From Bradyrhizobium sp. dw_411 (lineage in GTDB: Bacteria; Pseudomonadota; Alphaproteobacteria; Rhizobiales; Xanthobacteraceae), in assembly GCF_018449695.1 (NCBI RefSeq), contig NZ_JAAVUY010000013.1, positions 62,001 to 126,000 of the forward strand: DNA of 64,000 nucleotides, read 5' to 3'. Within the stretch, counting starts at the first letter, position 1. Each line of letters begins with the position of its first letter. The notes under the pieces were generated by a model. That model saw nothing but the letters and a program-made list of their open reading frames with translations, had not been told where the DNA came from and did no database searches. Shown here piece by piece: positions 34,603 to 43,354 of the stretch. A program made the translations under genes and the position numbers.

Positions 34603-35235
34603 TTACATCGGCGGGATCACGCCGTCCTTGCCGAACAGCACGGCGCCGCCATTCAAAGCGCCATCGGTCTGGCGCATGGTCGGCACGAATACGATCGCAC
34701 CGGGCTTGATCTCTTCCTTGGTGGCCGGAACGATGGTCACGACAGGAACATTGGCGGGAACGTCGATTTTCTTTTCACCGCCCTTGTAGGTGACGGTGAT
34801 GGTCTGGCCTTCGACCCCCTTGACCGCATTGGCCACCGTCGCATTCGTCATCATGCTGTTGGAGCCGAGATCCCAGGGGTAATGGCCTTCGCCGGTGCCG
34901 CGCATCTTGTCGGGAAACACCACGACCTCGAGGGATCGCAACGTCGAATCCGGCTGGGTCACGGTGGCGGTGCCGATGAAGGTACCTTCCTTGATGTCGG
35001 CCATCGAGGACTTTACCACGGCGAGCGCTGCAAAATTATCCGACAGATTGACGGTGACGTCCTTGCCATCCTTGGCATGAACGACGAGCTTGGTGCCCTC
35101 AAGACTCACGACCGAGCCGCGTACGCGGACGGGGGTGCCATCCGCAAAGGCGGACGCGGAAACGAGCGCCATCGGAATGAGAGCTGCTGCGAAAGCAAGC
35201 GCCAGACGTCCATAGTGCTGCGAGAGCCTGATCAT
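34603..35235 (-). CDS. Secreted hypothetical protein with OB-like domain
   Basis: A 210-aa protein with a signal peptide cleaved near ASAFA. The mature part begins with a beta-rich module (VRVRGSVVSLEGTKLVVHAKDGKDVTVNL) like the DUF5666 or OB-type modules, then a region with a Gly-His-Tyr-Pro-Trp segment and VFVPTMRQTDGALNGG. No catalytic motif was recognised. It stands alone with its own terminator. Function unknown. Confidence 0.68.
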   Translation of the reverse strand: MIRLSQHYGRLALAFAAALIPMALVSASAFADGTPVRVRGSVVSLEGTKLVVHAKDGKDVTVNLSDNFAALAVVKSSMADIKEGTFIGTATVTQPDSTLRSLEVVVFPDKMRGTGEGHYPWDLGSNSMMTNATVANAVKGVEGQTITVTYKGGEKKIDVPANVPVVTIVPATKEEIKPGAIVFVPTMRQTDGALNGGAVLFGKDGVIPPM

Positions 35236-35435
35236 AACCCCTCCTGTGTATTGCGACGGCCACTGGATGCGGCCTTGATGTGGGTGTTGAACCGGAACAC
35301 CGGGGCGACGGAACTATTCCACCGACGCGTGGTCACTGATAAGTTACCGCAATGCCACGCTGACAAAATCGGCCAGCGCACGAACAAATGACGCGATCCC
35401 GAACGTCGAAGTTCATAAAGAAGGCAGGAAAAACA

Positions 35436-36320
35436 ATGAACCACGTACTCTTCTCACTGTGCGTCACCATCGTCATGTCTGTCGCATTGCCGGCGCACGC
35501 GCAGAATTCGTCGGCCGTCGAGCGACGCATCGTTTCGCGCGGCAACGTCGATATCGAGGTTCTGTCGCAGGGCTCAGGCGCCGTGATCGTGATGCTGCCT
35601 TCGCTGGGCCGCTCCGGCGAAGATTACGATGCCGTTGCCGCGATGTTGGCCTCCGAAGGATTCCGGGTGCTGCGGCCGCAACCCCGCGGGATCGGACGCA
35701 GCAAGGGACCGATGGACGGCTTGAGCATGCACGATCTCGCCGCCGATGTCGCAAAAGTCATCGAAAACGAAAACAAGGGATCGGCGATTGTTGTGGGGCA
35801 TGCCTTCGGTAATTTTGTCGCCCGGCAAATCGCGGCCGACCGGCCCGATCTGGTGCGCGGCGTGGTGGTCGCGGCGGCGTCTTCCGGCAAGGTCCCGCCG
35901 GGCTCGACCGAAAAGCCGATCGGCCCGGACATTCGCCAGGCCATCGACGGTCCCTCCGATGCATCTATGCCCGAAGCGAAACGGCTGGAGTATCTGCAGA
36001 TCGCGTTTTTTGCGCCGGGCAATGATGCGAGCGTCTGGCTCGGCGGATGGAATTCCGAGGTGCACCACATGGAATCGCACGCTCGCGAGCATACGCCGGT
36101 CGATGATTACTTCGCGGCCGGCACCGCGCCGATACTGGATCTGCAGGCCGAGAACGATCCCGTCGCGCCACGCCGCTTTGCCGGCGTGCTCAAGTCAATG
36201 CTGGGAGACCGGGTGACGATTGTCGTCATCCCCAATGCAAGCCATGCGCTGTTTCCCGAACAGCCCAAGGCGGTCACGCAGGCGATCGCGAGTTTCGCCC
36301 GGCGAATTTACGGGATGTAA
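35436..36320 (+). CDS. Exported alpha/beta hydrolase lacking the nucleophile Ser
   Basis: A 294-aa protein with a signal peptide (LFSLCVTIVMSVALPAHAQ) and an alpha/beta-hydrolase fold (VIVMLPSLGRSGEDYDAVAAML, LRPQPRGIGRS). The nucleophile elbow reads GHAFG, with Ala in place of the usual Ser, while the acid (AENDPV) and His (NASHALFPEQP) are present. Activity through the classical route is therefore doubtful; a changed chemistry or a binding role is possible. The ATG at 35436 follows a GGCAGG. Confidence 0.78.
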   Translation: MNHVLFSLCVTIVMSVALPAHAQNSSAVERRIVSRGNVDIEVLSQGSGAVIVMLPSLGRSGEDYDAVAAMLASEGFRVLRPQPRGIGRSKGPMDGLSMHDLAADVAKVIENENKGSAIVVGHAFGNFVARQIAADRPDLVRGVVVAAASSGKVPPGSTEKPIGPDIRQAIDGPSDASMPEAKRLEYLQIAFFAPGNDASVWLGGWNSEVHHMESHAREHTPVDDYFAAGTAPILDLQAENDPVAPRRFAGVLKSMLGDRVTIVVIPNASHALFPEQPKAVTQAIASFARRIYGM

Positions 36321-36326
36321 CCGATT

Positions 36327-37070
36327 CTATTTGCCGGCCAGTCCGTCGGCCTTATCGGCGCTGCGGGTCGCCTCGCCGAGAAACGCCGTGAGATCCGCGA
36401 CCACCACATCGACATGAGGCTGCTTCGACAAAGGTTCGACCGGATCAATCGACGGATCGATCACCAGCACGGTCTTCATGCCCAACTCGTGCGGCACGAC
36501 AAGATTGCCGGGACGATCCTCGAACATCGCGGATGTCAGGGGATTGACTCCATGCGCATCCAAAAAGCCTGAAAAGGCGCTGAGATGCGGTTTGCCGAGG
36601 AAATCGCTGTCCTCGATACTGGCGATGGCATCAAACAGATCGGACATGCCCATGACCTCCAGCGCAGCGACGGCGTGGCCGCGGGAGGCGTTGGTGAAGA
36701 CGATCCGCCGGCCTGGAAGTGCCCGCAGCGCCGCGATGAGCGCTTCATTGCGCCCAAGCACCGACAGATCGATATCGTGAATGAAGTCCAGAAAGGCACG
36801 CGGCGCGATGCCATGCAAATCGATCAGACCGTGGAGCGTTGCGCCATAGCGTTGATAGTAATCGAGATGCACGGCCTCGGCAGCGGCGTGATCGATCTTC
36901 ATCTGATCGGCGATGAACAGAACCACGCGCCGCTTCATTTGATCATGGAGACCGATCGAACGCGGATAGAGCGTATCGTCCAGATCGAACACCCATGTAT
37001 CGACATGAGCGAATTCGCCGAGCGAACCGCCCGCCTTGTCGTATTCCAGCGCGGGCGCAAAATCCGTCAT
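36327..37070 (-). CDS. HAD-family phosphatase (pyrimidine 5'-nucleotidase-like)
   Basis: A 247-aa protein with HAD motif I FDLDDTLYP, motif II VFTNASRGHA, motif III Lys in LGKPH and motif IV FEDRPGN. The length and the DDTLYP form match SDT1/pyrimidine 5'-nucleotidase-type HADs, which dephosphorylate nucleotides. It is 42 nt downstream of a NadC-like gene on the same strand, and so may act on a nucleotide product of that pathway. Confidence 0.88.
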   Translation of the reverse strand: MTDFAPALEYDKAGGSLGEFAHVDTWVFDLDDTLYPRSIGLHDQMKRRVVLFIADQMKIDHAAAEAVHLDYYQRYGATLHGLIDLHGIAPRAFLDFIHDIDLSVLGRNEALIAALRALPGRRIVFTNASRGHAVAALEVMGMSDLFDAIASIEDSDFLGKPHLSAFSGFLDAHGVNPLTSAMFEDRPGNLVVPHELGMKTVLVIDPSIDPVEPLSKQPHVDVVVADLTAFLGEATRSADKADGLAGK

Positions 37071-37112
37071 GGAGCTTTCAACGCGTTATACCGGCCGACG
37101 CCCCGCCGGACG

Positions 37113-38003
37113 TCAGCGCGCGGCTTCGTTCAAGCGCTGAATGGTGCGATGCGCGCTGGGTTTGATATCGCGCACATCGAGGCTGATATCAAGCGCACGA
37201 ATAGAGTGCGTGAGATCGCCAACCGAGATGATATCGACGCCGGTTTCAGCGATCGGCACAATGGTCTGCTCGTTGATACCGCCGGAGGCTTCGGTCATGG
37301 CCCGGCCGTTGACCAGCTTGAGGCCGGCGCGCATCTCGTCCATGTCCATATTGTCGAACATGATGATCTCGACGCCGCAGGCCAAGGCTTCTTCGACCAT
37401 TTCAAGCGTCTCGCATTCCACCTCGATCTTGAAGGTGTGCTGCGCGGACGCGCGCAATATCTTGATCGCGTTGGTGATCGAACCTGCGATCTTGATGTGG
37501 TTGTCCTTGACCAGAATGCAGTTGGCGAGGCTGAAGATATGATTGTGTGCGCCGCCGACCCGCACCGCATATTTCATGATCATGCGCAGACCCGGCCAGC
37601 CCTTGCGGGTGTCGGTGAGCCGCACTTTGGTATGCTTGACCAGATCGACATAGCGCCGGGTCTTGGTGGCAATGCCGGACATCTGCTGTAGCCAGTCGAG
37701 CGAATTGCGCTCGATGATGAAGAAGGTCGAGGCGCGCGCCTTGACGCGCAGCAACACGGTGCCGGGCCCGACCGGATCGCCATCCTGCACCGCATATTCG
37801 ATCTGCGCCTCGGGATCGATCTGCTTGATGGTCTCATCCGCCAATAACAAGCCGCAGACGATGCCATGGCCCTTGGCGTAGATCTGCGCCGTCTGCACCG
37901 GGTCTTCACCGACCAGGAATCCGCCGGTGGTATCGCCGGGACCGAGTTCTTCGCGCAGCGCCTGCTCGACCAGCGGCCGGATCATAAAACGATTAAGTCT
38001 CAT
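37113..38003 (-). CDS. NadC-like phosphoribosyltransferase with altered active site
   Basis: A 296-aa protein with the NadC core: SGIATKTRRYVD, DTRKGWPGLR, KYAVRVGGAHNH and LVKDNHI. NadC makes nicotinate mononucleotide from quinolinate and PRPP. The Arg after HNH, which contacts quinolinate in NadC (HNHR), is replaced by Ile (HNHI), while the TRK pair and the other Arg (ERNSLDWLQ) remain. This suggests a different carboxylic acid substrate. It is in a minus-strand series with an amidohydrolase, ALDH and OMPDC-like protein. Confidence 0.82.
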   Translation of the reverse strand: MRLNRFMIRPLVEQALREELGPGDTTGGFLVGEDPVQTAQIYAKGHGIVCGLLLADETIKQIDPEAQIEYAVQDGDPVGPGTVLLRVKARASTFFIIERNSLDWLQQMSGIATKTRRYVDLVKHTKVRLTDTRKGWPGLRMIMKYAVRVGGAHNHIFSLANCILVKDNHIKIAGSITNAIKILRASAQHTFKIEVECETLEMVEEALACGVEIIMFDNMDMDEMRAGLKLVNGRAMTEASGGINEQTIVPIAETGVDIISVGDLTHSIRALDISLDVRDIKPSAHRTIQRLNEAAR

Positions 38004-38022
38004 CGGATCAATCCTTCAAAGC

Positions 38023-39279
38023 CTAAGATGAAAGTTTATTGGTGAATGCCTTGCCAGCCTTCATCACGAGATGAAGCCGCTCGCGTTCTTGCATGACCTT
38101 GATATCGTCCAACGGATCGCCATCGACCACGAGAATGTCGGCGACCTTGCCGGCGGCCAGCGCGCCAAGCTCGGGACGCTCGATGCATTCCGCCGCCTTG
38201 CTGGTGGAGGCGACGATGACTTCCATCGGCGTCATGCCGAGCCAGTTCACCATGAACTCCAGCTCGACCATGTTCTCGCCGACCAGCAGGCGATGCGACT
38301 GGTCGGTGCCCATCGCCACCTTGACGCCACGGCGCACCGCTTCCTTCCACACCGGAATTTGCGCCTGCATCAAATCGTAGATCTGCCGGTCCTTGACGTC
38401 CTCCTGGCCCATCTGGTGACCGGCCCAGGACTTGTCGTCACCGCGCTTCTTCATCGACAGCGGCACCAGTGCCAGCGTCGGAACCCACCACGTGTTCATC
38501 TCGATCATCTTGTCGACGCAGCCTTCGTCGATGAACCAGCCATGTTCCAAAGTGTGAATACCGGCCTGCACAGCGTTGCGGATGCCGTCGATACCTTCGG
38601 CATGAACCGCGACGCGGCGCTTTTTGGCGGCAGCTTCCTCAACGGCGGTACGGATTTCCTCGATGGTGAATTGCGGTTCGTCCCAACTGTCGGTGATCGA
38701 GGTGATGCCGCCGGTCGCGCAAATCTTGATGAAGTCTGCCCCGCGCATCAGCAATTCGCGCACGACGCGGCGGATTTCCTCGACGCCGTCAGCTACGGTG
38801 TTGGGCAACCACGCGCGTTTTTGAATCCGCATGTCGGCCGGCACCCAGTAATCGCCGTGGCCGCCGGTCTGCGAGATCATGCCGAGCGAGATCAGCAACC
38901 GCGGGCCGTCGATCAAGCCCTCTTCAATCGCGGCGCGAAAGCCCGCATCGGCGCCGCCCATATCGCGCGCGGTCGTTATGCCGCAGGCCAGCGTCTCGCG
39001 GAAGATGTCGATGGAACGCAGCACATTGTAGGTCGGCGCATTCAACAAATGCTGCCGCATGTCGCGGGCCCGATAGGTGCCGTGGACGTGGCAATCGATA
39101 AATCCCGGCAGGACCGTGCGGCCACTCGCGTCGATCCGCCTGGCCTTGGAAGGAATTGCTACGTTTTTCTCGGAACCCGCCGCAATTATTCTCCCGTCCT
39201 CGATGACGACAACACCCGAACGGATCGGATCGCCGCCGAGCCCGTCTATCAAGGTACCACCGACAATCGCAGAGAGCAT
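38023..39279 (-). CDS. Amidohydrolase (imidazolonepropionase-like)
   Basis: A 418-aa metal-dependent hydrolase. Metal ligands are seen as FIDCHVH (HxH), then a Lys/Asp region around ADFIKICATGG, HAEGIDGI, HTLEHGWF and, near the end, ATGTDQSHR (MGTDQS). The group contains imidazolonepropionase-like and prolidase-like members. It lies 19 nt before the NadC-like gene and is therefore co-transcribed. The amide or cyclic substrate is not known. Confidence 0.87.
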   Translation of the reverse strand: MLSAIVGGTLIDGLGGDPIRSGVVVIEDGRIIAAGSEKNVAIPSKARRIDASGRTVLPGFIDCHVHGTYRARDMRQHLLNAPTYNVLRSIDIFRETLACGITTARDMGGADAGFRAAIEEGLIDGPRLLISLGMISQTGGHGDYWVPADMRIQKRAWLPNTVADGVEEIRRVVRELLMRGADFIKICATGGITSITDSWDEPQFTIEEIRTAVEEAAAKKRRVAVHAEGIDGIRNAVQAGIHTLEHGWFIDEGCVDKMIEMNTWWVPTLALVPLSMKKRGDDKSWAGHQMGQEDVKDRQIYDLMQAQIPVWKEAVRRGVKVAMGTDQSHRLLVGENMVELEFMVNWLGMTPMEVIVASTSKAAECIERPELGALAAGKVADILVVDGDPLDDIKVMQERERLHLVMKAGKAFTNKLSS

Positions 39280-39422
39280 TCACGCAGTCCTTTGTAACCG
39301 AGCTGGAAGGCTAACAGGCCCGAAATTAAGGCGTAGTGCCAAAGGCCATTAAATTCATGGGTCCACTTGCGCGCTCACGCAAGTGCCTACTTAGGCCGGA
39401 CCTATATGCCCGCCAAGCGCCT

Positions 39423-40883
39423 TCAGGACAGGTCCACCGTCACGGTCTTTTCCTCGGTATAAAACGCCAGTGCGCTCATGCCGAGTTCGCGCCCGATGCC
39501 GGAACGCTTATAGCCGCCGAACGGCGCAAACACACTCATGGAACTGGCGCTTGGCAAACCGTTGACCGCGATCATGCCGGTGCGCACGCTCTTGGCAACC
39601 CGCAGCGCGCGCCCGATATCGCGCGACCAAACGGAGCCATTGAGACCATAGGCGGAGTCATTGGCCTCGCGGATCGCTTCCGCCTCGGTATCGAACGGCG
39701 TGATGCTGCACACCGGACCGAAGACTTCGTCCTGATAGAGCGGCAGTTGCGGCGATACGTTGCCAAAAGCGGTCGGCAGATAGAAATTACCGCTCTTGAG
39801 ATCATCGGGGCGATGGCCGCCGGCCAGCAGCGTGGCTCCGCTCTGCTGCGCGGCGCGAACACTGTGATCGACCCTGTTCCAATGATCAGCAGAAATCAGC
39901 GGACCGAGCGTGGTCGCGGGATCAAGCGGCGAGCCGAGCTTCAATTTGCCGAGCTCCTCGACCAGCGCTTGCGTAAAGGGCGCAACCGCTGACTTCTGCA
40001 CCAGAAATCGCGAGCGCGCCGAACAGGATTGCCCGGCGTTGCCGAATGCAGCCCCGACCGCGCTCCTGGCGGCTTTGGCAATATCCGCATCGTCAAACAC
40101 GATGCAGGCATTCTTGCCGCCGAGTTCCAGCGCGACCTTCTTGATGGTCCCGGCGGCGGCGCGCATAACTGAAATGCCGACCGCCGTCGAACCGGTGAAG
40201 GAAATGCCGTCGATATCAGGATGCTCCGCAAGCACCTGGCCTATCCCGGCGCCGCCCGGCAGTACATTGACAATTCCCTTGGGTACGCCGCAGCCGGCGA
40301 TGATCTCGGCGAGCAGCAACGTGGACAGCGGCGTCAAGGGCGACGGCTTCAGCAGGCTGGCGCAACCGGCGGCGAGCGCCGGCGCGAGTTTCCAGGCGGC
40401 GGCCAGCAGCGGAAAATTCCATGGCGTGATCTGCGCGACAACGCCTAGCGGCTCGCGCAAGGTGAAGTTCAGGATATTTTCAGCGACCGGAATGGTGTCG
40501 CCAAAGAACTTGTCCATGGCGCCGGCGTAATAGCTGAAGACCCGCGCCGCGCCGGCGACTTCCCGGCGCGCGCCGGTGATCGGCTTGCCGCCATTGACGC
40601 ATTCCAACAGCGCCAGATCTTCCGACCGCGCCGTGATGCCATCGGCGATTGCGCGCAGGATCTGGCCACGTTCGAATACCGGCATCCGCGGCCAATCGCC
40701 TTCGTCGAAGGCGCGGCGTGCGGCATTGATCGCGGTTAACACCTGTTCGGAGCTTGCCGGCGTTACGCTGGCGATGACTTCCCCGGTAGCAGGGTTCAGC
40801 AGCGCTTCAGCCGTTCCCGCCGGCTCGACAAAAGCTCCGTCGATGAAAGCTGTCAGCCGAAGCCTGGGAAGCGCGGCTGGCAC
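39423..40883 (-). CDS. NAD(P)-dependent aldehyde dehydrogenase
   Basis: A 486-aa enzyme with all ALDH marks: NFPLLAAAWKLAPALAAG, FTGSTAVG, the general base Glu in LELGGKNA, and the catalytic Cys in NAGQSCSARSR. It oxidises an aldehyde to the acid. The start is GTG at 40883, 2 nt after the OMPDC-like gene's stop, so the two are coupled. The aldehyde might come from the decarboxylase or from a ring-opening step; this is inference. Confidence 0.92.
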   Translation of the reverse strand: MPAALPRLRLTAFIDGAFVEPAGTAEALLNPATGEVIASVTPASSEQVLTAINAARRAFDEGDWPRMPVFERGQILRAIADGITARSEDLALLECVNGGKPITGARREVAGAARVFSYYAGAMDKFFGDTIPVAENILNFTLREPLGVVAQITPWNFPLLAAAWKLAPALAAGCASLLKPSPLTPLSTLLLAEIIAGCGVPKGIVNVLPGGAGIGQVLAEHPDIDGISFTGSTAVGISVMRAAAGTIKKVALELGGKNACIVFDDADIAKAARSAVGAAFGNAGQSCSARSRFLVQKSAVAPFTQALVEELGKLKLGSPLDPATTLGPLISADHWNRVDHSVRAAQQSGATLLAGGHRPDDLKSGNFYLPTAFGNVSPQLPLYQDEVFGPVCSITPFDTEAEAIREANDSAYGLNGSVWSRDIGRALRVAKSVRTGMIAVNGLPSASSMSVFAPFGGYKRSGIGRELGMSALAFYTEEKTVTVDLS

Positions 40884-40885
40884 GA

Positions 40886-41617
40886 TCAGGCCGCCGATTT
40901 CACGGCCTGCATCTGTTCATACAAATGCGCGGCGGCATCGCCGGGAGACTTGCTGCCGGTAATGAGGCGGCCAACGATGGCGAAGCGGCGCTTGCAGGTG
41001 GCGGCCGCCGCGAAGGATGTCTCGATGCTGCCGCCGAGCGCGCCGAAGCCCGTCAGCAGGACCAGCGGCGACGCGACGTTTGAAGCGATCCACGCCGACC
41101 ATCGCTTGATCTTGGCGGTATCGTGCGCCGGCAGCACAAAATGATCGGCCTTGTTATGCACCGCGCGGACCAGAATGCGATCGAGCGCATCGTCCAGCAT
41201 ATAGCCGCCGCCGGAAACACCGTAATCCGGAACCGGAATTTCGCCCCCAACGAAGGGAATCAAACCGGCGCGGATCGCCTCGCCCACAAAGCCATCCACC
41301 GCCGTCGGCCCTGCGACGGGAAATAAAATCAGCCCGTCGACGTCGGCTTCCTTGCACAACGCCGTGTATTTTACCGCCATGTCCGGCATGTCGGGGCCGG
41401 CTTTCTGATGATCGTAAACAATCGGCAGATCGGTCAGATCGCGCAGGCGGCGGACCGATTCGGTCAGGCCAAAGCGTAGCACCGAGGTGAGGCCGAGCTT
41501 GTAGCCGGCGACGCCTTCGCGTTTGGACGTTTCGCGCACTACCCGTTCGAGATGTTCGGGTGAATCGATATCGAGCGCGGGCACGATGCCCATTTCGCCC
41601 TTGAGCGCTTTTGCCAT
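40886..41617 (-). CDS. OMP-decarboxylase/HUMPS-like TIM barrel
   Basis: A 243-aa protein with an OMP-decarboxylase-type motif YDHQKAGPDMPD (the Asp-Lys-Asp set, in a DHQK form like some archaeal members) and IPFVGGEIPVPDYGVSGGGYM. Family members decarboxylate OMP or act on related sugar phosphates and keto acids. Since pyrF is normally elsewhere and the motif is atypical, a catabolic variant is more likely. The ATG at 41617 has GAGG 7 nt upstream. It begins the ALDH-amidohydrolase-NadC series. Confidence 0.75.
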   Translation of the reverse strand: MAKALKGEMGIVPALDIDSPEHLERVVRETSKREGVAGYKLGLTSVLRFGLTESVRRLRDLTDLPIVYDHQKAGPDMPDMAVKYTALCKEADVDGLILFPVAGPTAVDGFVGEAIRAGLIPFVGGEIPVPDYGVSGGGYMLDDALDRILVRAVHNKADHFVLPAHDTAKIKRWSAWIASNVASPLVLLTGFGALGGSIETSFAAAATCKRRFAIVGRLITGSKSPGDAAAHLYEQMQAVKSAA

Positions 41618-41752
41618 GAGATCCTCGCCGTCAATTATAAACTCAAGATTAGGCCGGCGCACCCCCATTACCCAAGGTCCGCGCCCTATCGCGTTGATGG
41701 TACCAGTCGAACGCCGGCACCATCAACCGCGTTCCCGCCATGTTGTCTTCAC

Positions 41753-42745
41753 TCAAACCACCCGGTTGAGCGCCGATCGCCTGACGCTTGCCGCAAGCCG
41801 CGCCAGCGCATCCATCAAAATCTGCTCATCGACATCCCGCCCGATCAACACGATACGGTTCTGCCGGGCGTCGCCGGGCCAAGCCTTGAGATCATCAGGC
41901 GAATGCAGCAGGCCCTGCACGACGTGCAGCACGGTCGGGCCGGTAGCATCCTCGACATCGAGCATCGCCTTCATCCGCAGCAGCATCGGGCCGAATAGAT
42001 TGATGGTGTGATCGAGCCACGCTTCCAGCGCATCCTTTTCGATGGTCCCACGGAATGCCAGCGACGCGGTCGCGATGGGCGCGGGCTCTCCCGAGCAGAT
42101 CATATTCGCCGGCTTGATCAGCGCGCGCGGCAGATCCAGCACCTCCGGCCAGAACATCGCCATCGTCGCCGTATCCGGCAGGATGATCTCTTGGACCGCG
42201 TGTGGATTGATCGACGCCAGCGCCTGCTGCACCGTCGGCGTTGCGTCGGCTGTCACAAGGTCTGTCTTGGTCAGCAGCAGCCGGTCGGCGAGCGCTATCT
42301 GCATCCGCGCTTCCGGATGTTTTTCCACCGTGTCTGCAAAGGCTCGCACGTCCACCACAGTCACGATCCCGGCAAAGGCAAAATTCCGGTTGAAGAACGC
42401 ATCGGCGATCAGGTCTTCGAGAACGTTGGCGGGATCGGACAATCCGCTGGTCTCAACCACGACGCGCTTGAACGGTGCGAGCTTTTCATCGCGGGTTCGC
42501 CGCCACAGATTGGTCAGCGCCGGCGCAAGACTCCCCTTGGTGCGGCAACACAGGCAGCCGCCTTCCAGCATCACCACCGTATCGGCGCCCTGCTCCACCA
42601 GCATATGATCGAGCCCGACATCGCCGGCCTCGTTGATGACCACGGCGGTGTCGGAAAACGCCGGCGTCGCCAGCAGGCCATTGAGCATCGTCGTCTTGCC
42701 GGCGCCAAGAAATCCCGTCAGCAGAACGAGCGGTATGCGGTTCAT
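41753..42745 (-). CDS. G3E GTPase of the CobW/metal-chaperone family
   Basis: A 330-aa GTPase. Walker A is GFLGAGKTTML, the metal-binding CxCC is in GGCLCCRTKGS, the switch region is VVETSGLSDPAN, and LLTKTDLV is the NKxD equivalent. A CobW C-terminal domain follows. Such proteins deliver Zn, Co or Fe to metalloenzymes. It overlaps the CinA gene by 4 nt; the neighbouring amidohydrolase would be a logical client. Confidence 0.92.
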   Translation of the reverse strand: MNRIPLVLLTGFLGAGKTTMLNGLLATPAFSDTAVVINEAGDVGLDHMLVEQGADTVVMLEGGCLCCRTKGSLAPALTNLWRRTRDEKLAPFKRVVVETSGLSDPANVLEDLIADAFFNRNFAFAGIVTVVDVRAFADTVEKHPEARMQIALADRLLLTKTDLVTADATPTVQQALASINPHAVQEIILPDTATMAMFWPEVLDLPRALIKPANMICSGEPAPIATASLAFRGTIEKDALEAWLDHTINLFGPMLLRMKAMLDVEDATGPTVLHVVQGLLHSPDDLKAWPGDARQNRIVLIGRDVDEQILMDALARLAASVRRSALNRVV

Positions 42746-43263
42746 GCGTCGATTTGTCTGTGCAGCAGGCGGATGGCAGCAGCCACCGCTTCCAGCCGGA
42801 CGTTATCACGGCTGCCGGGGAACACATGGCGCTCTGACAGGATCGGAACGCCCTTGCGTGCGGCCGCGATAAAGATGGTTCCGACCGGGTTCTTGGCGTT
42901 GCCGCCGCCGGGGCCGGCATAACCGGTGACGGCGATGGTCACTGCCGCACCCGAATTCGACAGCAATCCTTCCGCAAGGCCTTGCGTGACTTCGGCGCTG
43001 ACGGCGCCGTGTTGCGCCGATACGGATTCGGCGACACCCAGTCCCGTCGCCTTGGCGGACTCGTGGTACAGCACGTAGCCACGATCGAAAATCTGCGACG
43101 CACCGGAAACCGAGGTCAGGCAGGCGCTGACAAGGCCAGCGGTGACGGTTTCGGCGGCGGCCAGACGAATATTCTTTTTCTTCGCTGCCTCGAGCGCGGC
43201 CGAAGCCAGCGCCAGCAATTCCCTGGGAAAAATCGTCTCGCCGTCCTTGAGTATCGTTGACAT
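42742..43263 (-). CDS. CinA C-terminal family NMN amidohydrolase (PncC)
   Basis: A 173-aa stand-alone CinA domain: AAAETVTAGLVSACLTSVSGAS at the start, Tyr-rich GYVLYHESAK and VTGYAGPGGG. The family hydrolyses NMN to nicotinate mononucleotide. It lacks the N-terminal MoCF-type domain of long CinA. It starts 49-91 nt from a divergent MocR regulator, with a perfect palindrome between them. Confidence 0.9.
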   Translation of the reverse strand: MSTILKDGETIFPRELLALASAALEAAKKKNIRLAAAETVTAGLVSACLTSVSGASQIFDRGYVLYHESAKATGLGVAESVSAQHGAVSAEVTQGLAEGLLSNSGAAVTIAVTGYAGPGGGNAKNPVGTIFIAAARKGVPILSERHVFPGSRDNVRLEAVAAAIRLLHRQIDA

Positions 43264-43280
43264 GTCGGCCTCTCGCAGTT

Positions 43281-43294
43281 GTTCGATATCGAAC
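43281..43294. promoter_or_regulatory. Perfect palindrome between cinA-like and mocR genes
   Basis: GTTCGATATCGAAC is self-complementary and centred between the divergent starts at 43263 and 43313/43355. It is a likely operator for the MocR protein or another dimeric regulator. Confidence 0.55.
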
Positions 43295-43354
43295 GATGGA
43301 TATTAGCGCAGCATGAAGTCAACTGGCGCGTGGGCTTGGTTCCAGAAAGTGGTC

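Noticed and set aside
38071..39297. 408-codon plus-strand frame opposite the amidohydrolase
   Set aside because: It is antisense to an enzyme with its metal ligands intact.
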